DNA of 10,826 bases, from positions 1 to 10,826 of the forward strand of contig JAQXIG010000105.1 of NCBI GenBank assembly GCA_029007685.1, given 5' to 3'. Every line of letters begins with the position of its first letter. The stretch's first letter is position 1. Below, piece after piece: positions 1-6,798 of the stretch. The translations under genes and the position numbers were made by a program. The notes under the pieces were generated by a model, which saw only the letters and a program-made list of their open reading frames with translations, searched no databases and was not told the origin of the DNA. This stretch comes from a bacterium. Lineage in GTDB: Bacteria > Bacillota_I > Bacilli_A > RF39 > UBA660.

Positions 1-998
1 TAGATAATATTGATGATTATTCTACACAAAAAAATGGATTCTTAGCAATCAAGAATCCCCAATATACAAAAGAATATATTGAAATAGGTAATTTTGGTGA
101 TGATTTCATAAAAAATGATGGTCATATATTTGTTTTATCTATCGGAGATTATCAATTTAGAAAATATTTAAAGAAATTAAATTTAAGTTATGACGAATAT
201 CAAAATAAAGCTATACTAGTTGCTGGGGATGAAAAGTTTGAAGTAGATGATGAAGAAACTGGAAAAACAAAAGACAAATATGCGACAGAGTTTAAGTATA
301 AAAATGGTGATGTAATCGAAATTTATAATGAAGAAAATGAAACTAAGAGCAATATTAAAATCGGTTATGTTACAAAAACAAATCCATTTGGTGGATACCA
401 GATGAAAACTTATCTTGTTGTTTCTGATAGTATGTTCAATGAACTTATACCTAAAAATAATCACCTAACAATTTATTATTTATCTAGTAATCCAGATAAA
501 TTACAAGATGATATTGATGAGGTTTTAAATGGTGAAGAGTATTATTTAAGTAATATTGAAGAACAAGCAAAATTAATGAATAACTTATTTACACTAATTG
601 CTATATTCCTTTATGGATTTATAATTGTAATTACTCTTATTGGCATTACAAATATATTTAATACAATAACAACGAATATGAATCTTCGTAAACAAGAATT
701 TGCCATGTTAAAGTCTATTGGTATGACTAGTCGCGAATTTAGTAAAATGATAAGAATTGAAAGCGTATTTATAGGTGCGAGATCATTATTATTTGGTATT
801 CCAATAGGTATTGCTATTTCATATTTAATTTATCATTTTATGGAAAAAGACAATGGTTTTGTATTTAAAATGCCAATATCCGCAATTGTATTATCAATAG
901 TAGCAGTTAATTTATTAATTACTATTCTCATGAGATATTCTATGAATAAGCTAAACAAAGAAAATACTATTGAAACTATTAGAAATGAGAACATTTAA
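1..998 (+). CDS. FtsX/MacB-type ABC transporter permease, C-terminal part (5' end outside window)
   Basis: The reading frame is open from base 3 to the TAA at 996-998, giving 331 visible residues, so the gene starts upstream of the window and the ATG at 402 is internal. The first ~185 residues are hydrophilic and probably form the large extracytoplasmic domain. Three membrane segments follow at about residues 191-213, 260-280 and 291-312. Between the first and second is the typical FtsX-domain stretch with NIFNTI, LRKQEFAMLKSIGM and the IRIES region. FtsX-family permeases pair with a cytoplasmic ABC ATPase, which is probably upstream, to extrude or sense peptides, lipids or antibiotics. A response regulator and kinase follow directly, so the transporter may be controlled by, or signal to, that pair. 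The substrate cannot be read from this part. Confidence 0.9.
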   Translation, partial: DNIDDYSTQKNGFLAIKNPQYTKEYIEIGNFGDDFIKNDGHIFVLSIGDYQFRKYLKKLNLSYDEYQNKAILVAGDEKFEVDDEETGKTKDKYATEFKYKNGDVIEIYNEENETKSNIKIGYVTKTNPFGGYQMKTYLVVSDSMFNELIPKNNHLTIYYLSSNPDKLQDDIDEVLNGEEYYLSNIEEQAKLMNNLFTLIAIFLYGFIIVITLIGITNIFNTITTNMNLRKQEFAMLKSIGMTSREFSKMIRIESVFIGARSLLFGIPIGIAISYLIYHFMEKDNGFVFKMPISAIVLSIVAVNLLITILMRYSMNKLNKENTIETIRNENI

Positions 999-1000
999 CA

Positions 1001-1037
1001 TGAGGAGCGAAAGCTCCTTATATTGTGTTACAATATA
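1001..1037 (+). promoter_or_regulatory. Two consecutive hairpins between permease and response regulator
   Basis: Just after the permease stop, AGGAGC (1003-1008) and GCTCCT (1013-1018) form a stem closed by a GAAA tetraloop, extendable by a G-T and a T-A pair. Next, TATATTGT (1019-1026) and ACAATATA (1030-1037) form a perfect 8-bp inverted repeat with a 3-base spacer. The two share the bases near 1019-1020, so they may compete. No T-run follows, so this is not a plain terminator. It could adjust downstream expression, stabilise the permease mRNA end, or (second repeat) be a protein-binding site. Confidence 0.45.
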
Positions 1038-1057
1038 TAAGGTGAAAGGAGAGTAAT

Positions 1058-1717
1058 ATGAAAATTTTATTAGTTGAAGATAATCTAACTATTATTAAGG
1101 GATTAAAATATACTTTCGAAAAAAATAATTATATATTAACTTATAAAACATCTATTAATGATGCCGAAGATTATTTAGATAGTAATAATAATATTGATTT
1201 GATAATTTTAGATATTGCTTTACCAGATGGTAATGGTTTCGATTTATTTGAAAATAAAATAAAAAGCATGAATAAACCTACAATATTTTTAACAGCAAAA
1301 GATGATGAGGATGATATTGTTAAAGGGCTTGATATTGGTGCTGAAGATTATATTACTAAACCTTTTAGTACAAAAGAATTATTAGCACGAATAAATAAAA
1401 TATTGTTACGTTCAAAAAAACAAAGTATTATTGTCGTAAAAGATATAAAATTCGATTTAGATAAAATGGTAGTATTTAAAAATAATGTACAATTAAATTT
1501 AACTTCATTAGAAACAAAAATACTAAGTTTACTATTTCTTGAGTTAGGACGAGTTGTAAATAGAAATATGATTTTAGATAAAATATGGGAATGGACAGGG
1601 AATGATGTAGATGATCATACTGTAACAGTTTATCTAAAAAGAATAAGAGAGAAATTAGAAACAGATATAATTGTGACTGTGAAAGGGGTAGGTTATAGAA
1701 TTGATAATGAAAAATAA
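1058..1717 (+). CDS. OmpR/PhoB-family response regulator
   Basis: A 219-residue cytoplasmic two-component regulator of normal family length. The receiver domain (about 1-115) shows the acidic pair E7/D8, the phospho-acceptor D52 in LDIALPDG, the switch T79 and the conserved K101 in TKPF. The winged-helix DNA-binding domain (about 126-216) has the usual LTSLETKIL, the DDHTVTVYLKRIREKL recognition region and the GVGYRI end. AAAGGAGAG lies about 5 bases before the ATG. The gene overlaps the following kinase gene, so the two are surely co-translated, and the transporter permease lies 59 bases upstream. It probably controls that transporter operon in response to the kinase; the target is inferred from position only. 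Confidence 0.95.
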   Translation: MKILLVEDNLTIIKGLKYTFEKNNYILTYKTSINDAEDYLDSNNNIDLIILDIALPDGNGFDLFENKIKSMNKPTIFLTAKDDEDDIVKGLDIGAEDYITKPFSTKELLARINKILLRSKKQSIIVVKDIKFDLDKMVVFKNNVQLNLTSLETKILSLLFLELGRVVNRNMILDKIWEWTGNDVDDHTVTVYLKRIREKLETDIIVTVKGVGYRIDNEK

Positions 1718-2918
1718 AACTAAATTAAAAAGATTTCTCTTATTAACCTTTATAGTATCCACTATTTTGTTATTCTTTTCTCTAATAATTAATATTTATG
1801 AATATCGTACTTATACGAAAAATACTAATATAAAAATAGCTACTATAATTTCTAATCTTGAAGAAAAATATCCTAATTTATCTGAAAATGAAATAATGAA
1901 TATTTTTGAAAACAAGGATACAAATGCTGATATATTAAAAAAATATAGTATTGATTTCAATAAGAATTCAATTATTTTAGAAAATGAAAATAGTCATATC
2001 AAGTTCTTTGTTTTTAATTGCTTTTATTTTGTTATAACTATTATAATTTTAATAATTATATTTTTAAAATATAACCAGAGTAAGGATAGGAAAATAAATG
2101 AGATTACAAAATGTATTGAAGAAATAAATAAGAAAAATTATCAATTAAATTTAGATGATATGTCTGAAGATGAATTATCTATATTAAAAAATGAAATATA
2201 TAAAACGACCATTATGTTAAAAGAGGAAGCTGAAAATTCTAAAAAAGAAAAATTGGAATTAAAAGATTCTTTATCAGACATTTCTCATCAGTTAAAGACA
2301 CCTTTAACATCAATACTAATTATTTTAGATAATTTAATAGATGATCCAGATATGGAGAAGGATACTAGAGAAGACTTTATGAAAGATATAAAAAGAGAAA
2401 TAACAAATATTAACTTCCTAGTTCAATCTTTATTAAAATTATCTAAATTAGATACTAATACTGTTAGCTTTATAGAAGAAGAAGTATCAATTAAAAAAAT
2501 AATGAAAGAAGTTGAACAAAATTTATCTATGTTATGTGATCTAAAAAATATCAAACTTCTTATAAATGTAAAAGATGATTCAATAATAAAATGTGATATG
2601 AAATGGCAAGTAGAAGCTATTACTAATATCGTTAAAAATGCTATAGAACATTCAAATGAGAATTCTAGAGTAGAGATAAATGCAGAAGATAATAAAGTTT
2701 ATTCTAAAATAGAAATAAAAGATTATGGCAAAGGTATTGATAAAAAAAATTTACCCCATATATTTGAAAGGTTTTATAAAGGGAAGAATGCCAGTCAAGA
2801 TAGCATGGGAATAGGTCTTGCACTGTCCAAAACCATAATAGAAAAGAATAATGGAACAATAAGTGTTGAATCTGATAATAATGGAACAAAATTTATAATA
2901 AAATACTTTAATCTATAA
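1707..2918 (+). CDS. Membrane sensor histidine kinase
   Basis: A 403-residue kinase that partners the regulator before it. Membrane segments lie at about 9-30 and 99-122 and enclose an extracytoplasmic loop of ~68 residues. That is too long for a BceS-type intramembrane sensor and has no sensor fold I recognise. A HAMP-like linker follows. The H-box has H194 in SDISHQLKTPL. The ATPase domain shows the N-box NIVKNAIEH (307-315), G1 DYGKGI (339-344), the F-box FERFYKG and G2 MGIGLAL (367-373), so it looks fully active. I chose ATG 1707, which overlaps the regulator by 11 bases. A TTG at 1701 in the same frame adds two residues and sits better behind a weak AGGT, so the start is uncertain by six bases. 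Confidence 0.94.
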   Translation: MKNKTKLKRFLLLTFIVSTILLFFSLIINIYEYRTYTKNTNIKIATIISNLEEKYPNLSENEIMNIFENKDTNADILKKYSIDFNKNSIILENENSHIKFFVFNCFYFVITIIILIIIFLKYNQSKDRKINEITKCIEEINKKNYQLNLDDMSEDELSILKNEIYKTTIMLKEEAENSKKEKLELKDSLSDISHQLKTPLTSILIILDNLIDDPDMEKDTREDFMKDIKREITNINFLVQSLLKLSKLDTNTVSFIEEEVSIKKIMKEVEQNLSMLCDLKNIKLLINVKDDSIIKCDMKWQVEAITNIVKNAIEHSNENSRVEINAEDNKVYSKIEIKDYGKGIDKKNLPHIFERFYKGKNASQDSMGIGLALSKTIIEKNNGTISVESDNNGTKFIIKYFNL

Positions 2919-2949
2919 AATAATATTAAGTGACTTAATTCATATTATT
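2919..2949 (+). repeat. AT-only hairpin directly after the kinase stop codon
   Basis: AATAATA (2919-2925) pairs with TATTATT (2943-2949), and inside it TTAAGT (2926-2931) pairs with ACTTAA (2933-2938), leaving a four-base bulge. No T-tract follows, so it would be a weak terminator at best, but its position at the operon end suggests a role in 3'-end formation. Confidence 0.3.
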
Positions 2950-3280
2950 AAAGTGAATAGCGAATGATAAATGGGATATAAAGAATTGATGAAATCTTGA
3001 GGTTAACACAACTTTTTGACAAGTCTCTTAGTTTGAACGCTAGAAATGATATTAGAATGAAAATTTTGAACTTCATAATAGTTGTGAGATATAAATTTTT
3101 AATGAATTTTTGGTTAGTATTAGGGATATGGATTTCATATTGATTAGCTACTATCTTTCAAACAACTAAAAAATAAAAAATCATTCTCCAACAATAAACA
3201 AGAAAATAATCGGAAATAATAATGCAGGATGAAAATAACAGTACCAATCGAAGAATAGATTAGAAGATTGAGAATGATAA

Positions 3281-3286
3281 TATAAT
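3281..3286 (+). promoter_or_regulatory. Possible -10 element of a short transcription unit
   Basis: A perfect TATAAT, but no recognisable -35 at the right distance and no extended -10 TG. It would start a transcript near 3292 that meets a 14-codon frame at 3306 and the terminator at 3392-3425. Confidence 0.25.
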
Positions 3287-3305
3287 TTTAGAAAATGGAG
3301 GAAAG

Positions 3306-3350
3306 ATGATTATTTCACTGTGTGTGAAGGAAGAAGAAATGCAAAAATAG
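3306..3350 (+). CDS. Possible 14-codon peptide ORF with strong Shine-Dalgarno
   Basis: GGAGG (3297-3301) lies four bases before this ATG, which opens a 14-codon frame reading MIISLCVKEEEMQK and ending in TAG. It sits between a TATAAT at 3281 and the terminator at 3392-3425. I do not recognise the peptide. It could be a leader peptide, a small protein, or chance in purine-rich DNA. Confidence 0.2.
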   Translation: MIISLCVKEEEMQK

Positions 3351-3391
3351 TCAAGAATATCTCTTTCTATCAAATAAATATTCGTTACTAG

Positions 3392-3426
3392 AAAAAGAAG
3401 CGTAAGTTACGACTTCTTTTCATTTT
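3392..3426 (+). terminator. Intrinsic terminator upstream of the ecf operon
   Basis: AAAGAAG (3394-3400) pairs with CTTCTTT, and CGT pairs with ACG inside it across one bulged A, closed by an AAGTT loop. A T-rich tail (TTTTCATTTT) follows. It would insulate the ecf operon from any transcript coming from the kinase side or from the small unit at 3281. Confidence 0.6.
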
Positions 3427-3430
3427 GGTA

Positions 3431-3459
3431 TTGTTCAATTACCAATAATCAAGTATAAT
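3431..3459 (+). promoter_or_regulatory. Promoter of the ecfA1-ecfA2-ecfT-truA operon
   Basis: TTGTTC (3431-3436), a 17-base spacer and a perfect TATAAT (3454-3459). Expected start of transcription is near 3466, ~20 bases before the ecfA1 ATG. The -35 lies inside an inverted repeat, TTGGTA (3425-3430) with TACCAA (3440-3445), and an inner TTG-TT-CAA (3431-3438), which could be an operator. Confidence 0.6.
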
Positions 3460-3485
3460 AATAAAACGAAACCGAGGTAGAAAGA

Positions 3486-4292
3486 ATGACGATTTTAGAA
3501 ATTAAAAACTTAGAATATAGCTATCAAGATAAAAAAGTAATCACCAATCTAAATCTATCCATCGAAGAAGGAAGTTTTACTACGATCATTGGTAATAATA
3601 AAAGTGGAAAGACAACACTAATCAAACTAATCTGTGGCCTATTAGATAGTAAAAACAGTATAACGATCCAAGATAACCGTGCCAATACAAGACCACTTTC
3701 CAATAATTTTCAATTTTTTGGTGTGGTATTTTCTGACATTGAAAATAAATTCTTATTCCAAGATGTTTATCAAGAATTAGCTTTTCCTTTGGAAAATCTA
3801 AATCTAAAAAAAGAAGAAATCGAAAAAAAGATCGTGGATATCGCCAAAGAATTTAGAAATACCAAGTTATTAGATAAAAAAATAGAAGATTTAACTATTT
3901 CTGAAAAAAAAGAACTACTAGTAATGATTTCATTATTACATGATCCCAAAGTATTAGTACTAGATCATGCTTTTTCTATGATGAATAAAAAAACCAAAGA
4001 AAAAATAGGAAGAATACTATTAGAAAAACAAAAAAAAGAGAAACTCACGATTATCTTAACAACAACTAATCTAGAAGAGATTATAGATTCTGATTATACT
4101 TATGTAATTCATAATGGCCAAATCATCATGGAAGGAAAACCACTAATGCTATTAAGAGAAGATAAAATTTTAAATAGAGTCGGACTGGAACTACCATTTA
4201 TGATAGACTTATCCCAAAAACTAAAATTCTATGAACTATTAACAGAAGAAATTACAGATATGGATAGGATGGTAAATGCATTATGGAAATAG
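3486..4292 (+). CDS. ecfA1: ECF transporter ATPase subunit EcfA1 (CbiO-like) with degenerate catalytic motifs
   Basis: A 268-residue ABC ATPase, normal EcfA length, first gene of the classic ecfA1-ecfA2-ecfT order. EcfA1 and EcfA2 form the cytoplasmic dimer that powers uptake of vitamins or metals through EcfT and exchangeable S components. The Walker A loop GNNKSGKT (36-43) is present. Other motifs are not. The Q-loop reads VVFSDIENK with S83 where Gln belongs. The signature is LTISEKK (136-142) instead of LSGGQ. Walker B is VLVLDHAF with H161 in place of the catalytic Glu. The switch His is T194 in LTTTNLEE. The EcfA-typical tail LELPFMIDLSQKLK (235-247) is kept, so identity is secure while full ATPase activity is doubtful. 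GAGG lies 8 bases before the ATG. Confidence 0.9.
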   Translation: MTILEIKNLEYSYQDKKVITNLNLSIEEGSFTTIIGNNKSGKTTLIKLICGLLDSKNSITIQDNRANTRPLSNNFQFFGVVFSDIENKFLFQDVYQELAFPLENLNLKKEEIEKKIVDIAKEFRNTKLLDKKIEDLTISEKKELLVMISLLHDPKVLVLDHAFSMMNKKTKEKIGRILLEKQKKEKLTIILTTTNLEEIIDSDYTYVIHNGQIIMEGKPLMLLREDKILNRVGLELPFMIDLSQKLKFYELLTEEITDMDRMVNALWK

Positions 4293-5092
4293 TTTTAAAA
4301 AATATAGGATACCAATACAAAAATAAAAAGATTTTAGAAAAAATAAATCTAAAAATTGGACCAGGAAAAATAACCGGAATTACAGGTAATAATAAAACCT
4401 TATTAGTAGAAATGATAAATTGTCTAACTGTACCTAATTATGGAGAAATAAAGATAGGACAAGAAATAGTAACCCAACAAAATAGAATCGAAATGCGTAA
4501 AAAAGTATGTTTAGTTAGACAATGTCCTCGAGAACAATTCTTTACAGATACCGTTCAAGAAGAAATGATTTTCTTAGTAAATAGATTAGGGTATCAGAAT
4601 GAGAATATTGCCCAAAAAATGTTAGAATCTCTAAAACTAGTAGGATTAAGCCCGAAATACTTAGAAAAAAACCTATTTAAACTATCATCAGGAGAACAAA
4701 AACTAGTTCAAATCGCAATTAGTTTGTTATACAGTCCTCAAATCATCATTTTTGATGAACCATTTGTCGAACTAGATTATACAAACAAAAAGAAATTAAC
4801 CAATTTGATCAAAATGTTAAAAGATCATTATCATAAAACGATCATAATTTCTAGTAATGATAGTAATTTACTATATGAACTTACCGATGATTTGGTAATA
4901 CTAAAAGACTCAAAAATAATTGCAGCAGATAGTACCGAAAAGATTTATCAAGACATAAAATTCTTGTTATATAATGAAATTGACATTCCCAATTTAGTAT
5001 TATTTACTCATAAAGCAAAACAGAAAAAAGCAAAAATATCATATCACCGTGACCTTAGAGATTTAATAAAGGATGTGTATAAACATGTTTAG
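4283..5092 (+). CDS. ecfA2: ECF transporter ATPase subunit EcfA2 with shortened P-loop
   Basis: A 269-residue partner of EcfA1, overlapping its stop by 10 bases, so translation is probably coupled. It keeps the Q-loop (VRQCPREQ, Q80), a usable signature LSSGEQK (134-140), and Walker B IIIFDEP with D158 and E159, plus the D-loop FVELD. The Walker A region reads GITGNNKTLL. Compared with the usual GHTGSGKST it is about three residues short and lacks the second and third glycines, so nucleotide binding is in doubt. The switch His is absent (IISSND near 189-193). Together with EcfA1 this leaves one composite site with a P-loop and signature but no catalytic Glu, and one with Glu but no P-loop or signature. 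Family and position are clear; activity is not. Confidence 0.9.
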   Translation: MEIVLKNIGYQYKNKKILEKINLKIGPGKITGITGNNKTLLVEMINCLTVPNYGEIKIGQEIVTQQNRIEMRKKVCLVRQCPREQFFTDTVQEEMIFLVNRLGYQNENIAQKMLESLKLVGLSPKYLEKNLFKLSSGEQKLVQIAISLLYSPQIIIFDEPFVELDYTNKKKLTNLIKMLKDHYHKTIIISSNDSNLLYELTDDLVILKDSKIIAADSTEKIYQDIKFLLYNEIDIPNLVLFTHKAKQKKAKISYHRDLRDLIKDVYKHV

Positions 5093-5726
5093 TAAAGATT
5101 CAATCCTTTATCAATTAAATGTAGTCAGTAAAATAATCGCACTAATGATGATGATAATTAGTATTATTTTAGCTAAAATGCCAATTTTAATGATAATCAT
5201 AGCTCTAATATTACTATATCTTGCATTCAATTTTAAATATTTACTAATTTATAGTTTATTGATTTTAGTACTCAGTATTAGTAATATTTTTTATCCACTA
5301 CCAATGTGGATAATCAAAATATTAATGATCTTTGGATATGTAGTATTAGTAAAAAAATGTACTTCATCTGATGAATTAAAGTATTTATTAGAGGTAACAA
5401 TATATAAATGGAAACACAAAAAAATTACCTATTACTTTTTATATCAAATCTATTTCTTTGATCACATGAGACAAAATATAGAAATGTTAAAAAAATTAAA
5501 AGAGGAATATGGAATGCCAAAGAAATGGTCAAAATTTATTATCAAAAAATCATATCAAAAAACCAAATATGGAATGCAAGAATTAATGATGATAAACAAT
5601 CTACGTTTCTATAATAACTCAAGTAAAAGAACATATTTAGAAAGACAAACCTGGGAAATTTGGGATAGCATTTATTTATTTTTACATACTATATTCCTCA
5701 TATTTATTATCATGTATGGAGGCTAA
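5085..5726 (+). CDS. ecfT: ECF transporter transmembrane subunit EcfT, divergent
   Basis: A 213-residue membrane protein, shorter than the usual ~265. EcfT links the ATPase pair to S components. Hydrophobic segments lie at about 15-30, 33-49, 53-70, 74-90 and 193-211, with a long cytoplasmic, basic region between (about 105-190) that corresponds to the coupling helices. The family's two Ala-Arg-Gly coupling motifs are poorly kept: the first maps to LKEEYGM (138-144) without Arg, the second to NNLRFY (171-176) with R174 only. The N-terminus KDSILYQLNVVSKIIAL resembles the usual GDS-x-LH-x-LDPRTKL start. I prefer ATG 5085, behind AAAGG, over ATG 5073, which abuts that element. It overlaps ecfA2 by 8 bases and ends one base before truA. 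Confidence 0.85.
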   Translation: MFSKDSILYQLNVVSKIIALMMMIISIILAKMPILMIIIALILLYLAFNFKYLLIYSLLILVLSISNIFYPLPMWIIKILMIFGYVVLVKKCTSSDELKYLLEVTIYKWKHKKITYYFLYQIYFFDHMRQNIEMLKKLKEEYGMPKKWSKFIIKKSYQKTKYGMQELMMINNLRFYNNSSKRTYLERQTWEIWDSIYLFLHTIFLIFIIMYGG

Positions 5727-5727
5727 A

Positions 5728-6459
5728 ATGAGATACAAAATCATTTTTTCCTATGACGGAACAAATTTTAATGGTTATCAAATACAGCCTAATCTAAGAA
5801 CTGTACAAAAGGAATTACAAAAAGCTGTAAGTTATCTAAATCAGCAAACAGATACTTCAGTTCAATCATCTGGAAGAACAGATAAGGGGGTACATGCTTT
5901 AGGACAAGTTGCACACTTTGATTTAGATGTAGAAATCTCCATTGAGAAAATCAAAAGAGGATTAAATTCTAATTTGCCAAAAGATATCCACATTATCTGT
6001 GTAAAAAAAGTATCAAAAAACTTTCATGCTAGGTTCAAAGCTAAGAAAAAAGAATACACCTATAAAATAAATATAGGAGAATATGATCCACTAGAAAGAA
6101 ACTATATTTATCAATATAATCGTCCATTAGATGTAGCCAAAATGAAAGAAGCAATTAAATATTTTGAAGGTACTCACGATTTTACTTCTTTTGTATCCAG
6201 CGAAGATATAAGAGAAAATAAAGTGAGAACCATTTTTAAAACCAATATTCAAAAAAAGAACAATATTATCGAAATTAATTTTCAGTCAGATGGTTTCATG
6301 AAGTACCAAGTAAGAAATATGGTAGGCCTACTAATCTACATTGGTTGTGGAAAAAAAGAAGCATCAGATGTTCAAAAAATGCTAACTGCTAAAGATAGAA
6401 CCCAATCTGTAAAAACAGCTCCACCAGAAGGACTATATCTAAAAAAGGTATGGTATTAA
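5728..6459 (+). CDS. truA: tRNA pseudouridine(38-40) synthase TruA
   Basis: A 243-residue enzyme that converts U38, U39 and U40 in the tRNA anticodon arm to pseudouridine. The catalytic Asp is D52 in GRTDKGVHALGQ. Other family marks are YDGTNFNGYQ (9-18), HARFKAKKKEYTY, YQVRNMVGLL and the C-terminal APPEGLYLKKVWY. Length is normal and all key residues are present, in contrast to the degenerate ecf genes before it. GGAGG at 5718-5722 fits ATG 5728. An in-frame ATG at 5716 overlaps that Shine-Dalgarno and is unlikely. The gene follows ecfT after one base and is the last of its operon. Confidence 0.97.
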   Translation: MRYKIIFSYDGTNFNGYQIQPNLRTVQKELQKAVSYLNQQTDTSVQSSGRTDKGVHALGQVAHFDLDVEISIEKIKRGLNSNLPKDIHIICVKKVSKNFHARFKAKKKEYTYKINIGEYDPLERNYIYQYNRPLDVAKMKEAIKYFEGTHDFTSFVSSEDIRENKVRTIFKTNIQKKNNIIEINFQSDGFMKYQVRNMVGLLIYIGCGKKEASDVQKMLTAKDRTQSVKTAPPEGLYLKKVWY

Positions 6460-6474
6460 AAAGCGTTAAATTCT

Positions 6475-6507
6475 AAGTAAAGTGTACAATTCTTTATTTA
6501 CTTTTTT
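6475..6507 (+). terminator. Probable intrinsic terminator after truA
   Basis: AAGTAAA (6475-6481) pairs with TTTACTT (6497-6503), with a further AAAG/CTTT pairing possible in the loop, and a run of six T ends at 6507. The stem is GC-poor, so strength is uncertain, but the position 15 bases after the truA stop is right. Confidence 0.5.
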
Positions 6508-6677
6508 GATGAAGAGTATTGTATAATAAATCAGTATCAAGTCCAGCTACCATTGACTGAATGCCATAAAAACTATAATAAGTAAGCAATTGGTAATGGC
6601 TAAAATAAACCCGCTATGTTTGCCATTAACAATACCATAATTACAAAACTAGCAGCATAACAATTGTGCACTTTCAA
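6494..6677 (-). pseudogene. Possible remnant of a membrane-protein gene (minus strand)
   Basis: Reading leftward from 6677, one frame gives a hydrophobic run (SFVIMVLLMANIAGLF) until a TAG at 6602-6600. A second frame, offset by one base, then gives SMVAGLDTDLLYNTL and ends in TAA at 6496-6494. The hydrophobic helix followed by soluble-looking sequence suggests a decayed gene with a frameshift. AT-rich DNA yields such peptides by chance quite often, and I recognise no family. Confidence 0.22.
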
Positions 6678-6700
6678 TAAAAATCTACAGTATTAAAAAA

Positions 6701-6764
6701 GTGAATAAAAAAGAAAGTGAATAAAAAAGAAAGCTTTTATGTGAATAAAAAAGAAAGCTTTTAT
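6701..6764 (+). repeat. Tandem AT-rich direct repeat upstream of the rplM promoter
   Basis: The 16-base unit GTGAATAAAAAAGAAA occurs exactly three times (6701, 6717, 6741). The second and third copies each carry GCTTTTAT, so 6717-6740 and 6741-6764 are identical 24-base tandem copies. Each 24-base copy contains the palindrome AAAGCTTT. The array ends right at the -35 hexamer, so it may act as an UP-like element or alter spacing. Confidence 0.85.
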
Positions 6765-6792
6765 TGACTTTGACACTTGTTTATAATATAAT
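6764..6792 (+). promoter_or_regulatory. Strong promoter of rplM-rpsI
   Basis: TTGACT (6764-6769), a 17-base spacer and TATAAT (6787-6792). A perfect TTGACA at 6770 is too close to either TATAAT to serve. Transcription should begin near 6799, leaving an ~84-base leader before rplM. Confidence 0.75.
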
Positions 6793-6798
6793 CTTAAA

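Larger units (their letters stand above)
2919..3485. other. 567-base intergenic region between kinase and ecf operon
   Basis: No convincing full gene on either strand. The contents are an AT-only hairpin at its left end and a start-poor open frame at 2982-3143 whose translation ends in a hydrophobic stretch (…NFWLVLGIWISY). A possible short transcription unit lies at 3281-3425 and the ecf promoter at 3431-3459. In most Bacillota the ecf genes follow rplQ; here that link is broken, so this gap may mark an old rearrangement. Confidence 0.5.

Noticed and set aside
402..998. A 198-codon gene starting at ATG 402
   Set aside because: The frame is open back to base 3 and encodes permease-like sequence; 402 is an internal Met without a ribosome site.
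6522..6527. TATAAT after the truA terminator as a promoter for a small RNA
   Set aside because: No -35 at a suitable distance and no extended -10 TG; no clear terminator before the rplM promoter.
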